NCBI GenBank assembly: GCA_024637015.1
Contig: JAGXGE010000031.1
Location: forward strand, 1-64,000
Length of the DNA stretch: 64,000 nucleotides
Source of the DNA: Aequorivita sp.
GTDB lineage: Bacteria; Bacteroidota; Bacteroidia; Flavobacteriales; Flavobacteriaceae
Reading direction: 5' to 3'
In this document: in pieces, positions 53,675 through 62,584 of the stretch
How positions within the stretch are numbered: the first letter of the stretch is position 1
Layout of the letters: the number at the start of each line of letters is the position of its first letter
Position numbers and translations under genes: made by a program
Notes under the pieces: model-generated
Database searches by the model: none
What the model saw: the letters and a program-made list of their open reading frames with translations, nothing else
Told to the model about the DNA's origin: nothing

Positions 53675-54756
53675 TATCCTAAAATTCTGTTTACCAATTT
53701 TTTCTTTGCCGCTTCATCATCGCCGCAAAGCCATTGGATAACATTGTCTTCCCACATAGCATCGGCTTGATCCTGTGTTACAATTTTTTGCTCCAGGGCT
53801 AAATCTAGAATTTTTCCGGGATAGGAAGATTGGGGAGCGCTTTCCATTTCGCCCAGCGGATATGGATCATCCAATCCAACCAAAACCTGTTTTGCACCTT
53901 GGTTTTTTACAACTAATTCCAACGAACCGGTGTCGTGTACTAAGGTGTCAAAGAAAATATTCCTATGCCCTACCGATTTTCGGGGATGTACTTTTCCTTC
54001 AAAAAGATCGGGGCGGCCATCGAAACCTTGAATTCTTCGGCCTAAATTAATCTGTGCCAATTGTCCGCCGTGGGCGAAGCAAGTACGCATATTTGGGTAT
54101 TTGTCTGCGTAGCCATTTAACGTGAGAAAATGGTAGGCATCGGCACACTGTGCAAGCATCCAAATTAGGTGAAAACGCCACGATGTATTTTCAAGTTTAA
54201 TAAATTTTTCACCATCGTAGGGATGTATTTCAACGGCCAAATTATATTTTGAAGCAAGTTCAAAAATAGGTTCATTTTCTTCGTCAAAAATACAGCGCCA
54301 AGTGCCAATAGTGTCCATATAATGGGTCGGCAAACACAAAAGCTGCATTCCTAACTCTTCCACACATCGTTCCATTTCCCAAAGTGCACCGCGTACAAAC
54401 CCCGGATGAACCACAAAACCACAGGTGAATTTTGAAGGATGTTCGTGCTGTACTTTTGCATTGAAATCATTCTGAAATCGAAGTGCTTGTTTCATTTCTT
54501 CAACGCGTAAACCATTTCCGTACAACTGGGAAAGATTCAAGACAACTGCATGATCTATTTTGAAACGCTCCATCCATTCCAGCTTTTCATTCAAAAAGAA
54601 ACTGGAATCAGTAACCGGACGGCTCCAATCCTTTTGTAGCATAAATTTTCGGTCTTTATCTACCCAAAAAATTCCCTTGTCCTGCATAAACTGTGGAATT
54701 TCCTCTGGATAGGGAAGCAAATGTGAATGGCCGTTAATGCGGAGTTTTCGTTTCAT
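53674..54756 (-). CDS. Amidohydrolase-family 2-amino-3-carboxymuconate semialdehyde decarboxylase (ACMSD-like)
   Basis: The 360-residue metal-dependent decarboxylase would convert 2-amino-3-carboxymuconate semialdehyde to 2-aminomuconate semialdehyde. It shows the amidohydrolase N-terminal HxH (INGHSHLLPYP), the middle His in VEIHPYDG, a further His in CFAHGGQLAQ and the catalytic Asp in VLVGLDDPYPLG. Length and ligand pattern fit ACMSD. It is downstream of the SDR gene with a 24-base gap, and the O-methyltransferase start overlaps its stop. Confidence 0.85.
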   Translation of the reverse strand: MKRKLRINGHSHLLPYPEEIPQFMQDKGIFWVDKDRKFMLQKDWSRPVTDSSFFLNEKLEWMERFKIDHAVVLNLSQLYGNGLRVEEMKQALRFQNDFNAKVQHEHPSKFTCGFVVHPGFVRGALWEMERCVEELGMQLLCLPTHYMDTIGTWRCIFDEENEPIFELASKYNLAVEIHPYDGEKFIKLENTSWRFHLIWMLAQCADAYHFLTLNGYADKYPNMRTCFAHGGQLAQINLGRRIQGFDGRPDLFEGKVHPRKSVGHRNIFFDTLVHDTGSLELVVKNQGAKQVLVGLDDPYPLGEMESAPQSSYPGKILDLALEQKIVTQDQADAMWEDNVIQWLCGDDEAAKKKLVNRILG

Positions 54757-54780
54757 AAGAAAATTTAATGAATGCTAAAG

Positions 54781-55566
54781 TTACAAACTTTTGGTTCGTC
54801 CACCATCCACTGGAAGGTTTATTCCGTTGATGTAGCTGGCGGCTTCACTAGCCAGAAAAGCCACTGCATTTGCAATCTCGCCGGGTTGGGCAAAACGTCT
54901 TGCGGGAACGAGATTTTTCATAAATTCGCTGGCCTCTTTTTCGGTTTTGTTCATTCTTTTAGAAGCATTGGTTACAATATCCTCAAGCCTGTCTGTAGCA
55001 GTAAAACCTGGCAATACATTGTTTACTGTTATTCCGAATTGTCCCAGTTCATTTGCAAGGGTTTTGCTCCAATTTGCAACGGCACCGCGAATGGTATTGC
55101 TCACGCCCAAACCGTCAATAGGTTGTTTTACTGAAGTGGAAATGATATTGATGATCCTACCGTAATCTGCTTCTTTCATTCCCGGAACCACGGCCTGCAC
55201 CAAAATCTGGTTGCAAACCAAATGCATGGAGAATGCTTTTTCAAATTCATCAGTTGCTGCAGAAAAAATAGGGCCGCCTTTCGGTCCGCCAGTATTGTTT
55301 ACCAAAATGTGAAATATTTTGCTAGAAACTGCAACTTCCACTTTGTCTTTCAACTGTTGTGGATTTGTAAAATCTGCCACAAAATAGTTGTGCTTTTGGC
55401 CTTTATCGTGCGCAAGTTCAATGAGGGTTTCCTTCAATTTTTCTTCATCGCGGGCAACCAAGGTTACAGTCGCCCCAAGTTTTGCCAATAGAATGGCTGT
55501 TGCTTTTCCTATTCCTGCTGTGCTTCCACAGACTAGGGCGTTTTTATTTGTTAAATCTAAATTCAT
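54781..55566 (-). CDS. SDR-family protein with atypical active site
   Basis: The 261-residue protein has a classical NAD(P)-binding Rossmann motif (GSTAGIGKAT, residues 14-23) and an NNTGG segment. It ends with PGEIANAVAFLASEAASYINGINLPVDGG. At the expected catalytic position it reads STSVKQPIDGLGVSNTIRGAVANW. The usual Tyr-xxx-Lys is not visible; Arg occurs where Lys is expected. Related SDR proteins with SN..R in this place exist. Its step in the pathway is not assigned. It follows the aldehyde dehydrogenase gene across an 88-base repeat gap. Confidence 0.85.
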   Translation of the reverse strand: MNLDLTNKNALVCGSTAGIGKATAILLAKLGATVTLVARDEEKLKETLIELAHDKGQKHNYFVADFTNPQQLKDKVEVAVSSKIFHILVNNTGGPKGGPIFSAATDEFEKAFSMHLVCNQILVQAVVPGMKEADYGRIINIISTSVKQPIDGLGVSNTIRGAVANWSKTLANELGQFGITVNNVLPGFTATDRLEDIVTNASKRMNKTEKEASEFMKNLVPARRFAQPGEIANAVAFLASEAASYINGINLPVDGGRTKSL

Positions 55567-55574
55567 AATTTATT

Positions 55575-55653
55575 TGTCCGGTCGAGCGCAGTCTAGACCT
55601 ATTAATTAGCATTTGAACTTTTAAGAAACCCCTCGACTGCGCTCGGGGGGACA
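55575..55653. repeat. Palindromic CGAGCGCAGTCGAG repeat, copy A
   Basis: A left arm (55575-55599: TGTCCGGTCGAGCGCAGTC...) and a right arm (55629-55653: CCCCTCGACTGCGCTCGGGG...) are inverted copies, separated by about 29 bases. It occupies the gap between the SDR and aldehyde dehydrogenase genes. A second copy is at 58965-59043. The core is GC-rich, unlike the flanking AT-rich DNA. Such repeats are dispersed in many bacterial genomes. Confidence 0.85.
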
Positions 55654-55654
55654 T

Positions 55655-57100
55655 CTAGTCATATTTTATACACACGTTCTTCGCCTCCGTAAAAAACCGA
55701 AGCGCTTCAAAACCACCTTCTCGACCCACACCACTGTCTTTCATTCCACCGAAAGGGGTTCGTAAATCACGGTTCAGCCAAGTGTTTACCCAAACGATTC
55801 CCGCTTCAATTTCTTTCGAAATACGCATCGTTCGGTTTAAATCTGAAGTCCACAGCGTGGAGGATAGACCGTATTTCACCGAATTTGCCATTTTTAAAGC
55901 CTCTTCTTCAGTTTCAAAAGGCATAATTGTTACTACGGGTCCGAAGATTTCTTCTTGGTTTACACGGCATTGATCGTCAAAAACTTCGATAACTGTTGGT
56001 TCTAAATAATAACCATTTTCGAAACCCTTTACTGTTACGCGATTACCACCGCAAAGAATTTTCCCGCCTTCTTTTTCGGCAAGTTTAATGTATGATTCTA
56101 CTTTTTCCAAATGCGGTTTTGAAACCAGTGCGCCAATATTTGTTTCAGCATCAAACGGATTACCAACTTTTAGTTGTTTTACTTTTTCAATGAAGTCTTT
56201 TTTGAATTTTTCGTAAATCGGTTTTTCAACAAAAATCCTACTGCCGCAAAGGCAAATTTGACCTTGGTTTGCAAAAGATGAACGAACGGTTACTTCCAGC
56301 ATTTTGTCGTAATCACAATCTGCGAAGATGAGGTTTGGGTTTTTTCCGCCGAGCTCCAAAGACAATTTTTTGAACATTGGAGCTGCGGTTCTGGCAATAT
56401 TTTCACCCGTTTTGGTGCCACCGGTAAAAGAAATTGCTTTAATATTTTTATGCTCAACAATCGCTTGCCCTGCGGAGGGACCGGTGCCGTGCACAATGTT
56501 TAAAACACCTTTTGGTAAACCAGCTTCGGTGCAGATTTCACCTAAAAGAAAAGCTGTAAGTGGAGTGATTTCGCTAGGTTTTGCAACCACCGTATTGCCC
56601 GCGGCAATTGCGGGAGCGATTTTCCAAGTGAATAAATAAAGGGGCAAATTCCACGGCGAAATACAACCAACAACACCCAATGGTTGGCGCAGGGTGAAAT
56701 TCATCGTATTTAAACCCACACTTTCGTGGGCTTCACTGGCAAATTGGGTAATGGCATTCCCGAAAAACCGAAAGTTTGCGGAAGCTCTTGGAATATCAAC
56801 AGCTAAAGCCAAACTGAGCGGCTTGCCATTGTCCTTTGCTTCGGCTTTGGCCAAATCGACCATTTTTTCCTCAATTAAATCGGCAATTTTTAGAAGAATT
56901 CGGCTGCGTTCTTCAATGGTTGTGTTGCTCCATTTTGGGAACGCTGCTTTTGCGGCTTGATATGCATTTTCAATATCTTCTTGATTTGAATTCACTATCT
57001 GCGAATACACTTCGCCATTGGATGGATTGTAATTATCCAACCATTTTTTTGAAAGTGGTTCAACGTATTCGCCGTTTATGTAGTTTAGGATTTTTTGCAT
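55655..57100 (-). CDS. Aldehyde dehydrogenase, probable 2-aminomuconate semialdehyde dehydrogenase
   Basis: This 481-residue NAD-dependent aldehyde dehydrogenase has the catalytic Glu in LELGGKNPNLIF and Cys in NQGQICLCGSRIFVEKPIYEKF. The NAD-binding WNLPLYLFTWKIAPAIAAGN and the C-terminal MKDSGVGREGGFEALRFFTE are also present. Sequence alone fits the ALDH8/AMSDH-type oxidising 2-aminomuconate (or hydroxymuconic) semialdehyde, and the neighbouring genes make that the best assignment. The RidA gene ends one base before its start, so translation is likely coupled. Confidence 0.88.
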   Translation of the reverse strand: MQKILNYINGEYVEPLSKKWLDNYNPSNGEVYSQIVNSNQEDIENAYQAAKAAFPKWSNTTIEERSRILLKIADLIEEKMVDLAKAEAKDNGKPLSLALAVDIPRASANFRFFGNAITQFASEAHESVGLNTMNFTLRQPLGVVGCISPWNLPLYLFTWKIAPAIAAGNTVVAKPSEITPLTAFLLGEICTEAGLPKGVLNIVHGTGPSAGQAIVEHKNIKAISFTGGTKTGENIARTAAPMFKKLSLELGGKNPNLIFADCDYDKMLEVTVRSSFANQGQICLCGSRIFVEKPIYEKFKKDFIEKVKQLKVGNPFDAETNIGALVSKPHLEKVESYIKLAEKEGGKILCGGNRVTVKGFENGYYLEPTVIEVFDDQCRVNQEEIFGPVVTIMPFETEEEALKMANSVKYGLSSTLWTSDLNRTMRISKEIEAGIVWVNTWLNRDLRTPFGGMKDSGVGREGGFEALRFFTEAKNVCIKYD

Positions 57101-57101
57101 T

Positions 57102-57524
57102 TTACAACGGTTTATAAGCCATCGCCTTTATCTCCACCACCAAATACGGATGCGGCAATTGATGCACAGCAACTGTAGTGCGTGTTGGCCCCGTTTCCTT
57201 ATTAAAATATTCAGCATAAACCTGATTGTAGCCAGCAAAGTCATTCATATTAACCAAAAAACTAGTCACGTCAACCACATCGGCCATTGTTGCGCCTTCG
57301 GTGGCGAGGTAATCTTTTATGTTTTCCAGTACGGCACGGGTCTGTTCCCTAACGTCAAAATGCATCGTACCCATTTCGTCTACTTTGTGGACACCAGCGA
57401 ATGTATTATCCGCCAAACGTGAACTTGTGCCACTAACGAATAAAAAATCACCAACACGTTTAATGTGTGGATATGCACCTCGCGGTGTTGCTTTTCCTTC
57501 TACCAATCTGCTTTTGTTGCTCAT
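57102..57524 (-). CDS. RidA-family 2-aminomuconate deaminase candidate
   Basis: The 140-residue protein is a single RidA/YjgF-like domain with [10 protein letters not shown], the [17 protein letters not shown] helix, [11 protein letters not shown] and the conserved arginine in [13 protein letters not shown]. Such proteins deaminate enamine/imine intermediates; 2-aminomuconate deaminase (AmnD) of the related pathway belongs to this family. Position between kmo and the aldehyde dehydrogenase gene supports that role. The frame extends to 57554 but the ATG at 57524 is preferred. Confidence 0.85.
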   Translation of the reverse strand: MSNKSRLVEGKATPRGAYPHIKRVGDFLFVSGTSSRLADNTFAGVHKVDEMGTMHFDVREQTRAVLENIKDYLATEGATMADVVDVTSFLVNMNDFAGYNQVYAEYFNKETGPTRTTVAVHQLPHPYLVVEIKAMAYKPL

Positions 57525-57534
57525 AATTTGTGTT

Positions 57535-58959
57535 TTATCCAAAAGCCACTTCATCGTCGTGAAGGATGGCTTCGGTTTCTTTTTTTACCAATTCCAATTT
57601 TTCTTTTAAGGACATTTTATCGGTCATTTTTCCGTCGTCCAAAAGGTTTAAAATTGCTTTGTCCTGTGCCCTTCCACGTTTCATTGCTTCGGAATAGGGG
57701 ATTGATTCCCTAAAGGTAACCAAAGAATATTTGCTATAATAATCTTGGGGGAATTCTGCTTCGAAAGCGGTTTCTAGTTTTCTTTTTTTCTGAAAAATTT
57801 CCATTGCGGTGTGTTCTTTCATTTCGTGGAAATTATCCACCGCCAAATCTGCAATTGCGTCCGTATCCCTTTTCCGAAGGGCTTCATATTCCTTGAAAAT
57901 CTTTCCCCAATCTACTCCTTCCCTTTGGGAAGGCTGGGATGGGAAATATATCTCAAGAATTTCATCCAAGACTACAACATCCTCAAACGAAGCGTTCATT
58001 CCCTGCCCGTAGAATGGCACTATTGCGTGTGCAGCGTCGCCTAATAAAAGCACTTTTCCGAAGCTATTCCAAGGTGAACACTTTACGGTACCAAGTGGTC
58101 CCGTTGGGTTGTTGAAAAATTCTTCCGAAAGGTTTGGGATCATTTTCACCACATCTGGAAATTCCTTGTTGAAATATTCGTGCACCATTTCGGGCGTGGT
58201 CAAATTAGCGAAACAATAGGCGCTGTTTTCGTATGGAAGAAATAGCGTAACCGTAAAACTTCCGTCGAGATTTGGCAGTGCAATCAGCATATCTTCACCT
58301 CGTGGCCAAATGTGTAAAGCGTTTTTATAGGTTCGGTATCCGTTATTTTCTGCAGCAGGAATTTCCAGTTCTTTATAACCGTGACTGAGCCATTGCTGTG
58401 AAAAACTGAAGAGAAATTTATGGCTGTCAAACATACTTTTGCGAACCACTGAGCCAGCACCATCGGTTCCGAAAATTACATCTGCCGTAATGATGATTTC
58501 TTTTTTTGAGTTGAAGTCTTTAAAAGTAGCCGAAGCATTTTCCAAATCAACCCCTTCACAGACCTGATTGAAAATGATTTTTACATTCGGCATTTTTTCT
58601 GCTTCATCGAGCAACAGCATATTAAGTCCAGGACGTGAAATAGAGTTGATGTATTCATCTTTTCGGCCGCTGTACGGACTTAAAAATGTATTTCCCGCTT
58701 TATCGTGAATCATACGCCCATTCATTGGAATACATTGCTTTTTAGCAGCTTCCTCAACTCCTGCCAAACGGAGCCCTCGCAAACCGCGATCACTGAGCGC
58801 AAGGTTTATAGAACGTCCAGCGTCCTGTGTAACTTTCCGTAAATCGGGACGCTTTTCAACCAAGGTTACTTGATAGCCGCGCTGTGCCATTCTTAGGGCG
58901 AGTAGACTTCCGCAAAGGCCGGCGCCGATGATTAATATATGTTGTTCTTTATTCGTTAT
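57535..58959 (-). CDS. kmo: Kynurenine 3-monooxygenase, with non-ATG start
   Basis: KMO is the FAD-dependent enzyme that hydroxylates L-kynurenine to 3-hydroxykynurenine. The product has [29 protein letters not shown] and the C-terminal FAD motif [24 protein letters not shown]. The first ATG (58890) would give [15 protein letters not shown] and omit the N-terminal dinucleotide motif. The upstream in-frame codons read [23 protein letters not shown], which supplies the GAGLCG FAD motif. Between the upstream in-frame stop and this motif there is no ATG, GTG or TTG. I therefore place the start at the ATA (58959); 474 residues result. A repeat unit lies just upstream. Confidence 0.8.
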   Translation of the reverse strand: MTNKEQHILIIGAGLCGSLLALRMAQRGYQVTLVEKRPDLRKVTQDAGRSINLALSDRGLRGLRLAGVEEAAKKQCIPMNGRMIHDKAGNTFLSPYSGRKDEYINSISRPGLNMLLLDEAEKMPNVKIIFNQVCEGVDLENASATFKDFNSKKEIIITADVIFGTDGAGSVVRKSMFDSHKFLFSFSQQWLSHGYKELEIPAAENNGYRTYKNALHIWPRGEDMLIALPNLDGSFTVTLFLPYENSAYCFANLTTPEMVHEYFNKEFPDVVKMIPNLSEEFFNNPTGPLGTVKCSPWNSFGKVLLLGDAAHAIVPFYGQGMNASFEDVVVLDEILEIYFPSQPSQREGVDWGKIFKEYEALRKRDTDAIADLAVDNFHEMKEHTAMEIFQKKRKLETAFEAEFPQDYYSKYSLVTFRESIPYSEAMKRGRAQDKAILNLLDDGKMTDKMSLKEKLELVKKETEAILHDDEVAFG

Positions 58960-58964
58960 TTTTT

Positions 58965-59043
58965 TGTCCGCTCGAGCGCAGTCGAGACCTTTTTATTCTA
59001 AATTGTGGTGAAGCATAGCCCCTCGACTGCGCTCGGGGAGACC
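58965..59043. repeat. Palindromic CGAGCGCAGTCGAG repeat, copy B
   Basis: The left arm (58965-58988) and right arm (59019-59043) are inverted relatives of copy A (55575-55653), sharing TGTCCG, CGAGCGCAGTCGAG and the CCCCTCGACTGCGCTCGGGG arm. It fills the gap between kynU and kmo and sits within about 6 bases of the proposed kmo start. Confidence 0.85.
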
Positions 59044-59048
59044 TTTGT

Positions 59049-60311
59049 TTACTTTAAAACCTCCTTTAGCTTTCCTGAAAATTGATATACATCTTCAAAA
59101 CTGTTATAAAGTGGAGCAGGGGCCACGCGTATTACATCTGGCTCGCGCCAATCACTGATTACGCCGGCTTCGGTTAGTTTTGTATGTAAAGTTTTATCTG
59201 CATTTTTCACTTGAATTGAAAGTTGACAGCCTCGTTCCTCTGGATTTCGAGGGGTAATTACATTTATGGCATCGTTTTTCATTTCATCCAATAGAAACTC
59301 CAAATAGCCCGTTAGCTTTTCAGATTTCTTTCGAAGGTTTTCAAAACCGGCTTCAGCAAATGTGTCCAAGGAAGCACGAATTGCCGCCATAGAAAGTATG
59401 GGAGGATTGCTGAGTTGCCACCCTTCAGCTCCAGATAACGCGTCAAATTCGTGACGCATATTAAAACGCGTTTTTTTGTTGTGCCCCCACCAACCTGCAA
59501 ATCGGTTCAGGTTTTCATTGTTTGCGTGGCGCTCGTGAACAAAACAACCGCCCAAACTTCCCGGACCGCTGTTTAAATATTTATAGGTACACCATACGGC
59601 GAAATCGGCTCCAGTATCATGAAGGTTTGGTTGAATGTTTCCGGCGCCGTGTGCCAAATCGAAACCGACCATACAGCCGTATTTATGACCCAGGGCAGTG
59701 ATTTTTTTCAATGGAAACGATTGGCCTGTATAGTAATTGGTACTGCCAATCATTAACAAAGCGATTTCGTCTCCGTGGTTTTTCATTATTTCTTCCAAAT
59801 CCTCAAAACGGCAAAGCTCTTCGCCTTTTCTGGGTTTCCAGAGAATCAAACTATCTTTTGGATCAAAGCCGTGAAATTTCAACTGACTTTCAACCGCATA
59901 TTTATCACTTGGAAAAGCATCGCTCTCCACAATAATTTTATATTTAGTTTTTGTGGGTTGGTAAAATGAAACCATCATTAGGTGAAGGTTGGTTGTCAAG
60001 GTATTCATCACAATAACTTCTGAAGGTTTTGCACCAACGATTTTTGCCATATTCTCAGTCAAAAATTCGTGGTATGGTAGCCAAGGGTGTTTTCCTTTAA
60101 CATGTCCTTCAACGCCAAATTTCGCCCAATCTGCCAATACTTCTTTAATATATTCGGAAGTGATTTTTGGTTGCAAACCAAGGGAATTTCCGCAGAGATA
60201 GATCAATTCCTCGCCATTAGCGTTTTTTGGAATGTGGAATTTATTTCTGAATGTGGCCAAAGAATCCTTGGCATCTTGTTGTTTTGCGTAATCTAAAGTG
60301 TTTTGGAACAT
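59049..60311 (-). CDS. kynU: Kynureninase
   Basis: KynU is the PLP enzyme that cleaves 3-hydroxykynurenine (or kynurenine) to 3-hydroxyanthranilate (or anthranilate) and alanine. The 420-residue protein shows YLCGNSLGLQPK, the binding block VGFDLAHGAGNI, the PLP lysine in VWCTYKYLNSGPGSLGGCFVHER (about residue 243) and the C-terminal REPDVIRVAPAPLYN. The length is normal. It starts the cluster, is followed by copy B of the repeat and then kmo, and is divergent from the haloperoxidase-type gene. Confidence 0.95.
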   Translation of the reverse strand: MFQNTLDYAKQQDAKDSLATFRNKFHIPKNANGEELIYLCGNSLGLQPKITSEYIKEVLADWAKFGVEGHVKGKHPWLPYHEFLTENMAKIVGAKPSEVIVMNTLTTNLHLMMVSFYQPTKTKYKIIVESDAFPSDKYAVESQLKFHGFDPKDSLILWKPRKGEELCRFEDLEEIMKNHGDEIALLMIGSTNYYTGQSFPLKKITALGHKYGCMVGFDLAHGAGNIQPNLHDTGADFAVWCTYKYLNSGPGSLGGCFVHERHANNENLNRFAGWWGHNKKTRFNMRHEFDALSGAEGWQLSNPPILSMAAIRASLDTFAEAGFENLRKKSEKLTGYLEFLLDEMKNDAINVITPRNPEERGCQLSIQVKNADKTLHTKLTEAGVISDWREPDVIRVAPAPLYNSFEDVYQFSGKLKEVLK

Positions 60312-60427
60312 TCGGGTGAGTTAGATTTTTTTGCCTTTTCACAAAAATAGGAATTAATATTTGTTTAATTTGTAACACTATATCCAAAGTTCAGAGTTGT
60401 TGGATGCTGAGTATTAAAATTGAATCC

Positions 60428-62584
60428 ATGTTTCGAAAATTACTTTTAATCTTTTTCTTTTCGCTGTCGGGGACAATTTTTTCCCAATCTGTTGCTCGCC
60501 AATGGAATGAAGAGGTTTTGAGCGGTATTAGAAACGATTATGCACGCCCCACAATTCACGCGAGAAACTTGTTTCACGCATCAGTAATTATGTATGATAT
60601 GTGGGCGGTTTTCAATAAACAGGCTGACACCTATTTCCTGGGAAAAACAGTTGATAGTTTTACTTGTGAATTTGATGGGTTTGAGACGGATGAATCTTCT
60701 TCCAAAGCACAAAAAAAAGCTATAAGTTATGGGGTTTACAGGTTGATGCAGCATCGTTTTGCAAATTCTCCGGAAGCTTCGGAAATTATGGAATCTATAG
60801 ATGCTCTGATGGATAATTTGGGATTTGATAAAAATTATTCCGATACCAATTACCACACTGGAAACCCTGCGGCTTTGGGAAATTATATTGCTCAAAAGAT
60901 GATTGAATTTGGCCTACAGGATGGCGCCAATGAAGCTAACAACTACACCAATCAATTTTACGAACCACTGAATGAGCCTCTGAATATGGATATTTCGGGA
61001 AATCCTGATTTACAATTTCCAAATAATTGGCAGCCTTTAAAAATTGAAGCATATGTTGATCAAAGCGGACATACAATTCCTGGTGGGCAACCACCTTTTT
61101 TAAGCCCAGAGTGGGGCCGAGTTGCTACTTTTTCTTTAAAAGAGGAAGATAGGACTATTTATAATGTCCCAGGTTATGACTTTTGGGTATATCACGATCC
61201 GGGACCGCCCTGCTATATTCAGGAAGGGTTGGGGGAAGAAGATGCCTATAAGTGGAACTTCTCTTTAGTAGCCGCTTGGGGTGCACATCTTAGCCCGGTG
61301 GATAGTGTGAAAATAGATATTTCTCCAAGAAGTAATGGCAATTTGAGTATGGATTTATACCCCCAAACGCTCCAGGAATATAAAAATTTTTACAATTTAG
61401 AGGAAGGCGGCGATCCAAGTCACGGTAGGGAAATGAATGCCGTTACAGGAGAACCTTATCAACCACAAATGGTTTATAGAGGCGATTATACTAGAGCCTT
61501 AGCTGAGTTTTGGGCGGATGGCCCGAATAGTGAAACCCCGCCTGGACATTGGTTTGTGCTTTTAAATTATGTTAGCGACAATCCATCAACCGTTAAAAAG
61601 TTTAAGGGAGTCGGGCCGGTTTTGTCAGATTTGGAATGGGACGTTAAAAGTTATTTTATTTTGGGCGGTGCGATGCACGATGTGGCTGTAAGTGCTTGGG
61701 GAATTAAAGGATATTATGATTTTATAAGACCAGTGAGCTCCATTCGCTATATGGGTGATCAAGGACAATCCAGCGATTCCAATCAACCAAGTTATAACCC
61801 CCATGGATTGCCTATTATTCCTGGGAGAATTGAAATTATAAAAGAAGGAGATTCATTGGCTGGAAATTTCAACGAAAATTTGGGCAAAATAAAACTTTAT
61901 ACTTGGCGTGGCCCTGAAAACATTGTAAATCCAAATATTGATGAAGCTGGAGTGGGGTGGATACTTTCCTCGGAATGGTGGCCGTATCAGCGCCCGTCTT
62001 TTGTAACACCTCCTTTTGCAGGGTATGTTTCTGGACATTCCACATTTTCGAGAGCCGCAGCTGAAGTTATGAGCATGCTAACGGGAAATGAATATTTTCC
62101 TGGAGGAATGGGGATTTTTGATATTCAGAAAAATGAATTTTTAGTTTTTGAAGAAGGCCCAAGTAAAAGTTTCCAATTGCAATGGGCGACCTATAAAGAT
62201 GCTTCAGACCAATGCAGTCTTTCGCGGATTTGGGGAGGCATTCATCCACCCGTGGATGATATTGCTGGAAGAAGAATTGGTTACGAAATAGGGGTTGAAG
62301 CTTTTTCGTTTGCCGAAAAATATTTCACTGGCGAAATTGCTGAAAACGGCGTAGTTTTTCCAAATCCCGCAGATGAAAAAATTACCATTCTTTACAAAAC
62401 CGATAGAAATTTTGAACTAGTTATTTTTGATGTTTTGGGCAGAAAAGTACTTTCTTCAAACACAAATTTTAATATAAATAATGAGTTTAAATTGGACGTA
62501 TCCAGTCTACGTCCAGGTTTATATTTCTTCAGTTTACGCGATGGAAAGAAGAAAGTGTGGACCCAAAAACTTCTGAAAAATTAA
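60428..62584 (+). CDS. T9SS-secreted vanadium-haloperoxidase/PAP2-type protein
   Basis: The 718-residue exported protein has a signal peptide (MFRKLLLIFFFSLSGTIFSQ) and ends in a T9SS sorting domain (FPNPADEKITI ... GLYFFSLRD ... WTQKLLKN). The central domain shows the vanadate/phosphate-binding pattern: Kx6RP in KGYYDFIRP (about 427-435), SGHS (about 536), and SRx5Hx3D in SRIWGGIHPPVDD (about 598-609). It also has YARPTIHARNLFHASVIMYDMWA near the start. These residues support a haloperoxidase or phosphatase fold; halide activity cannot be inferred from them. An ATG at 60404 is upstream in frame but lies before the signal peptide. Confidence 0.85.
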   Translation: MFRKLLLIFFFSLSGTIFSQSVARQWNEEVLSGIRNDYARPTIHARNLFHASVIMYDMWAVFNKQADTYFLGKTVDSFTCEFDGFETDESSSKAQKKAISYGVYRLMQHRFANSPEASEIMESIDALMDNLGFDKNYSDTNYHTGNPAALGNYIAQKMIEFGLQDGANEANNYTNQFYEPLNEPLNMDISGNPDLQFPNNWQPLKIEAYVDQSGHTIPGGQPPFLSPEWGRVATFSLKEEDRTIYNVPGYDFWVYHDPGPPCYIQEGLGEEDAYKWNFSLVAAWGAHLSPVDSVKIDISPRSNGNLSMDLYPQTLQEYKNFYNLEEGGDPSHGREMNAVTGEPYQPQMVYRGDYTRALAEFWADGPNSETPPGHWFVLLNYVSDNPSTVKKFKGVGPVLSDLEWDVKSYFILGGAMHDVAVSAWGIKGYYDFIRPVSSIRYMGDQGQSSDSNQPSYNPHGLPIIPGRIEIIKEGDSLAGNFNENLGKIKLYTWRGPENIVNPNIDEAGVGWILSSEWWPYQRPSFVTPPFAGYVSGHSTFSRAAAEVMSMLTGNEYFPGGMGIFDIQKNEFLVFEEGPSKSFQLQWATYKDASDQCSLSRIWGGIHPPVDDIAGRRIGYEIGVEAFSFAEKYFTGEIAENGVVFPNPADEKITILYKTDRNFELVIFDVLGRKVLSSNTNFNINNEFKLDVSSLRPGLYFFSLRDGKKKVWTQKLLKN

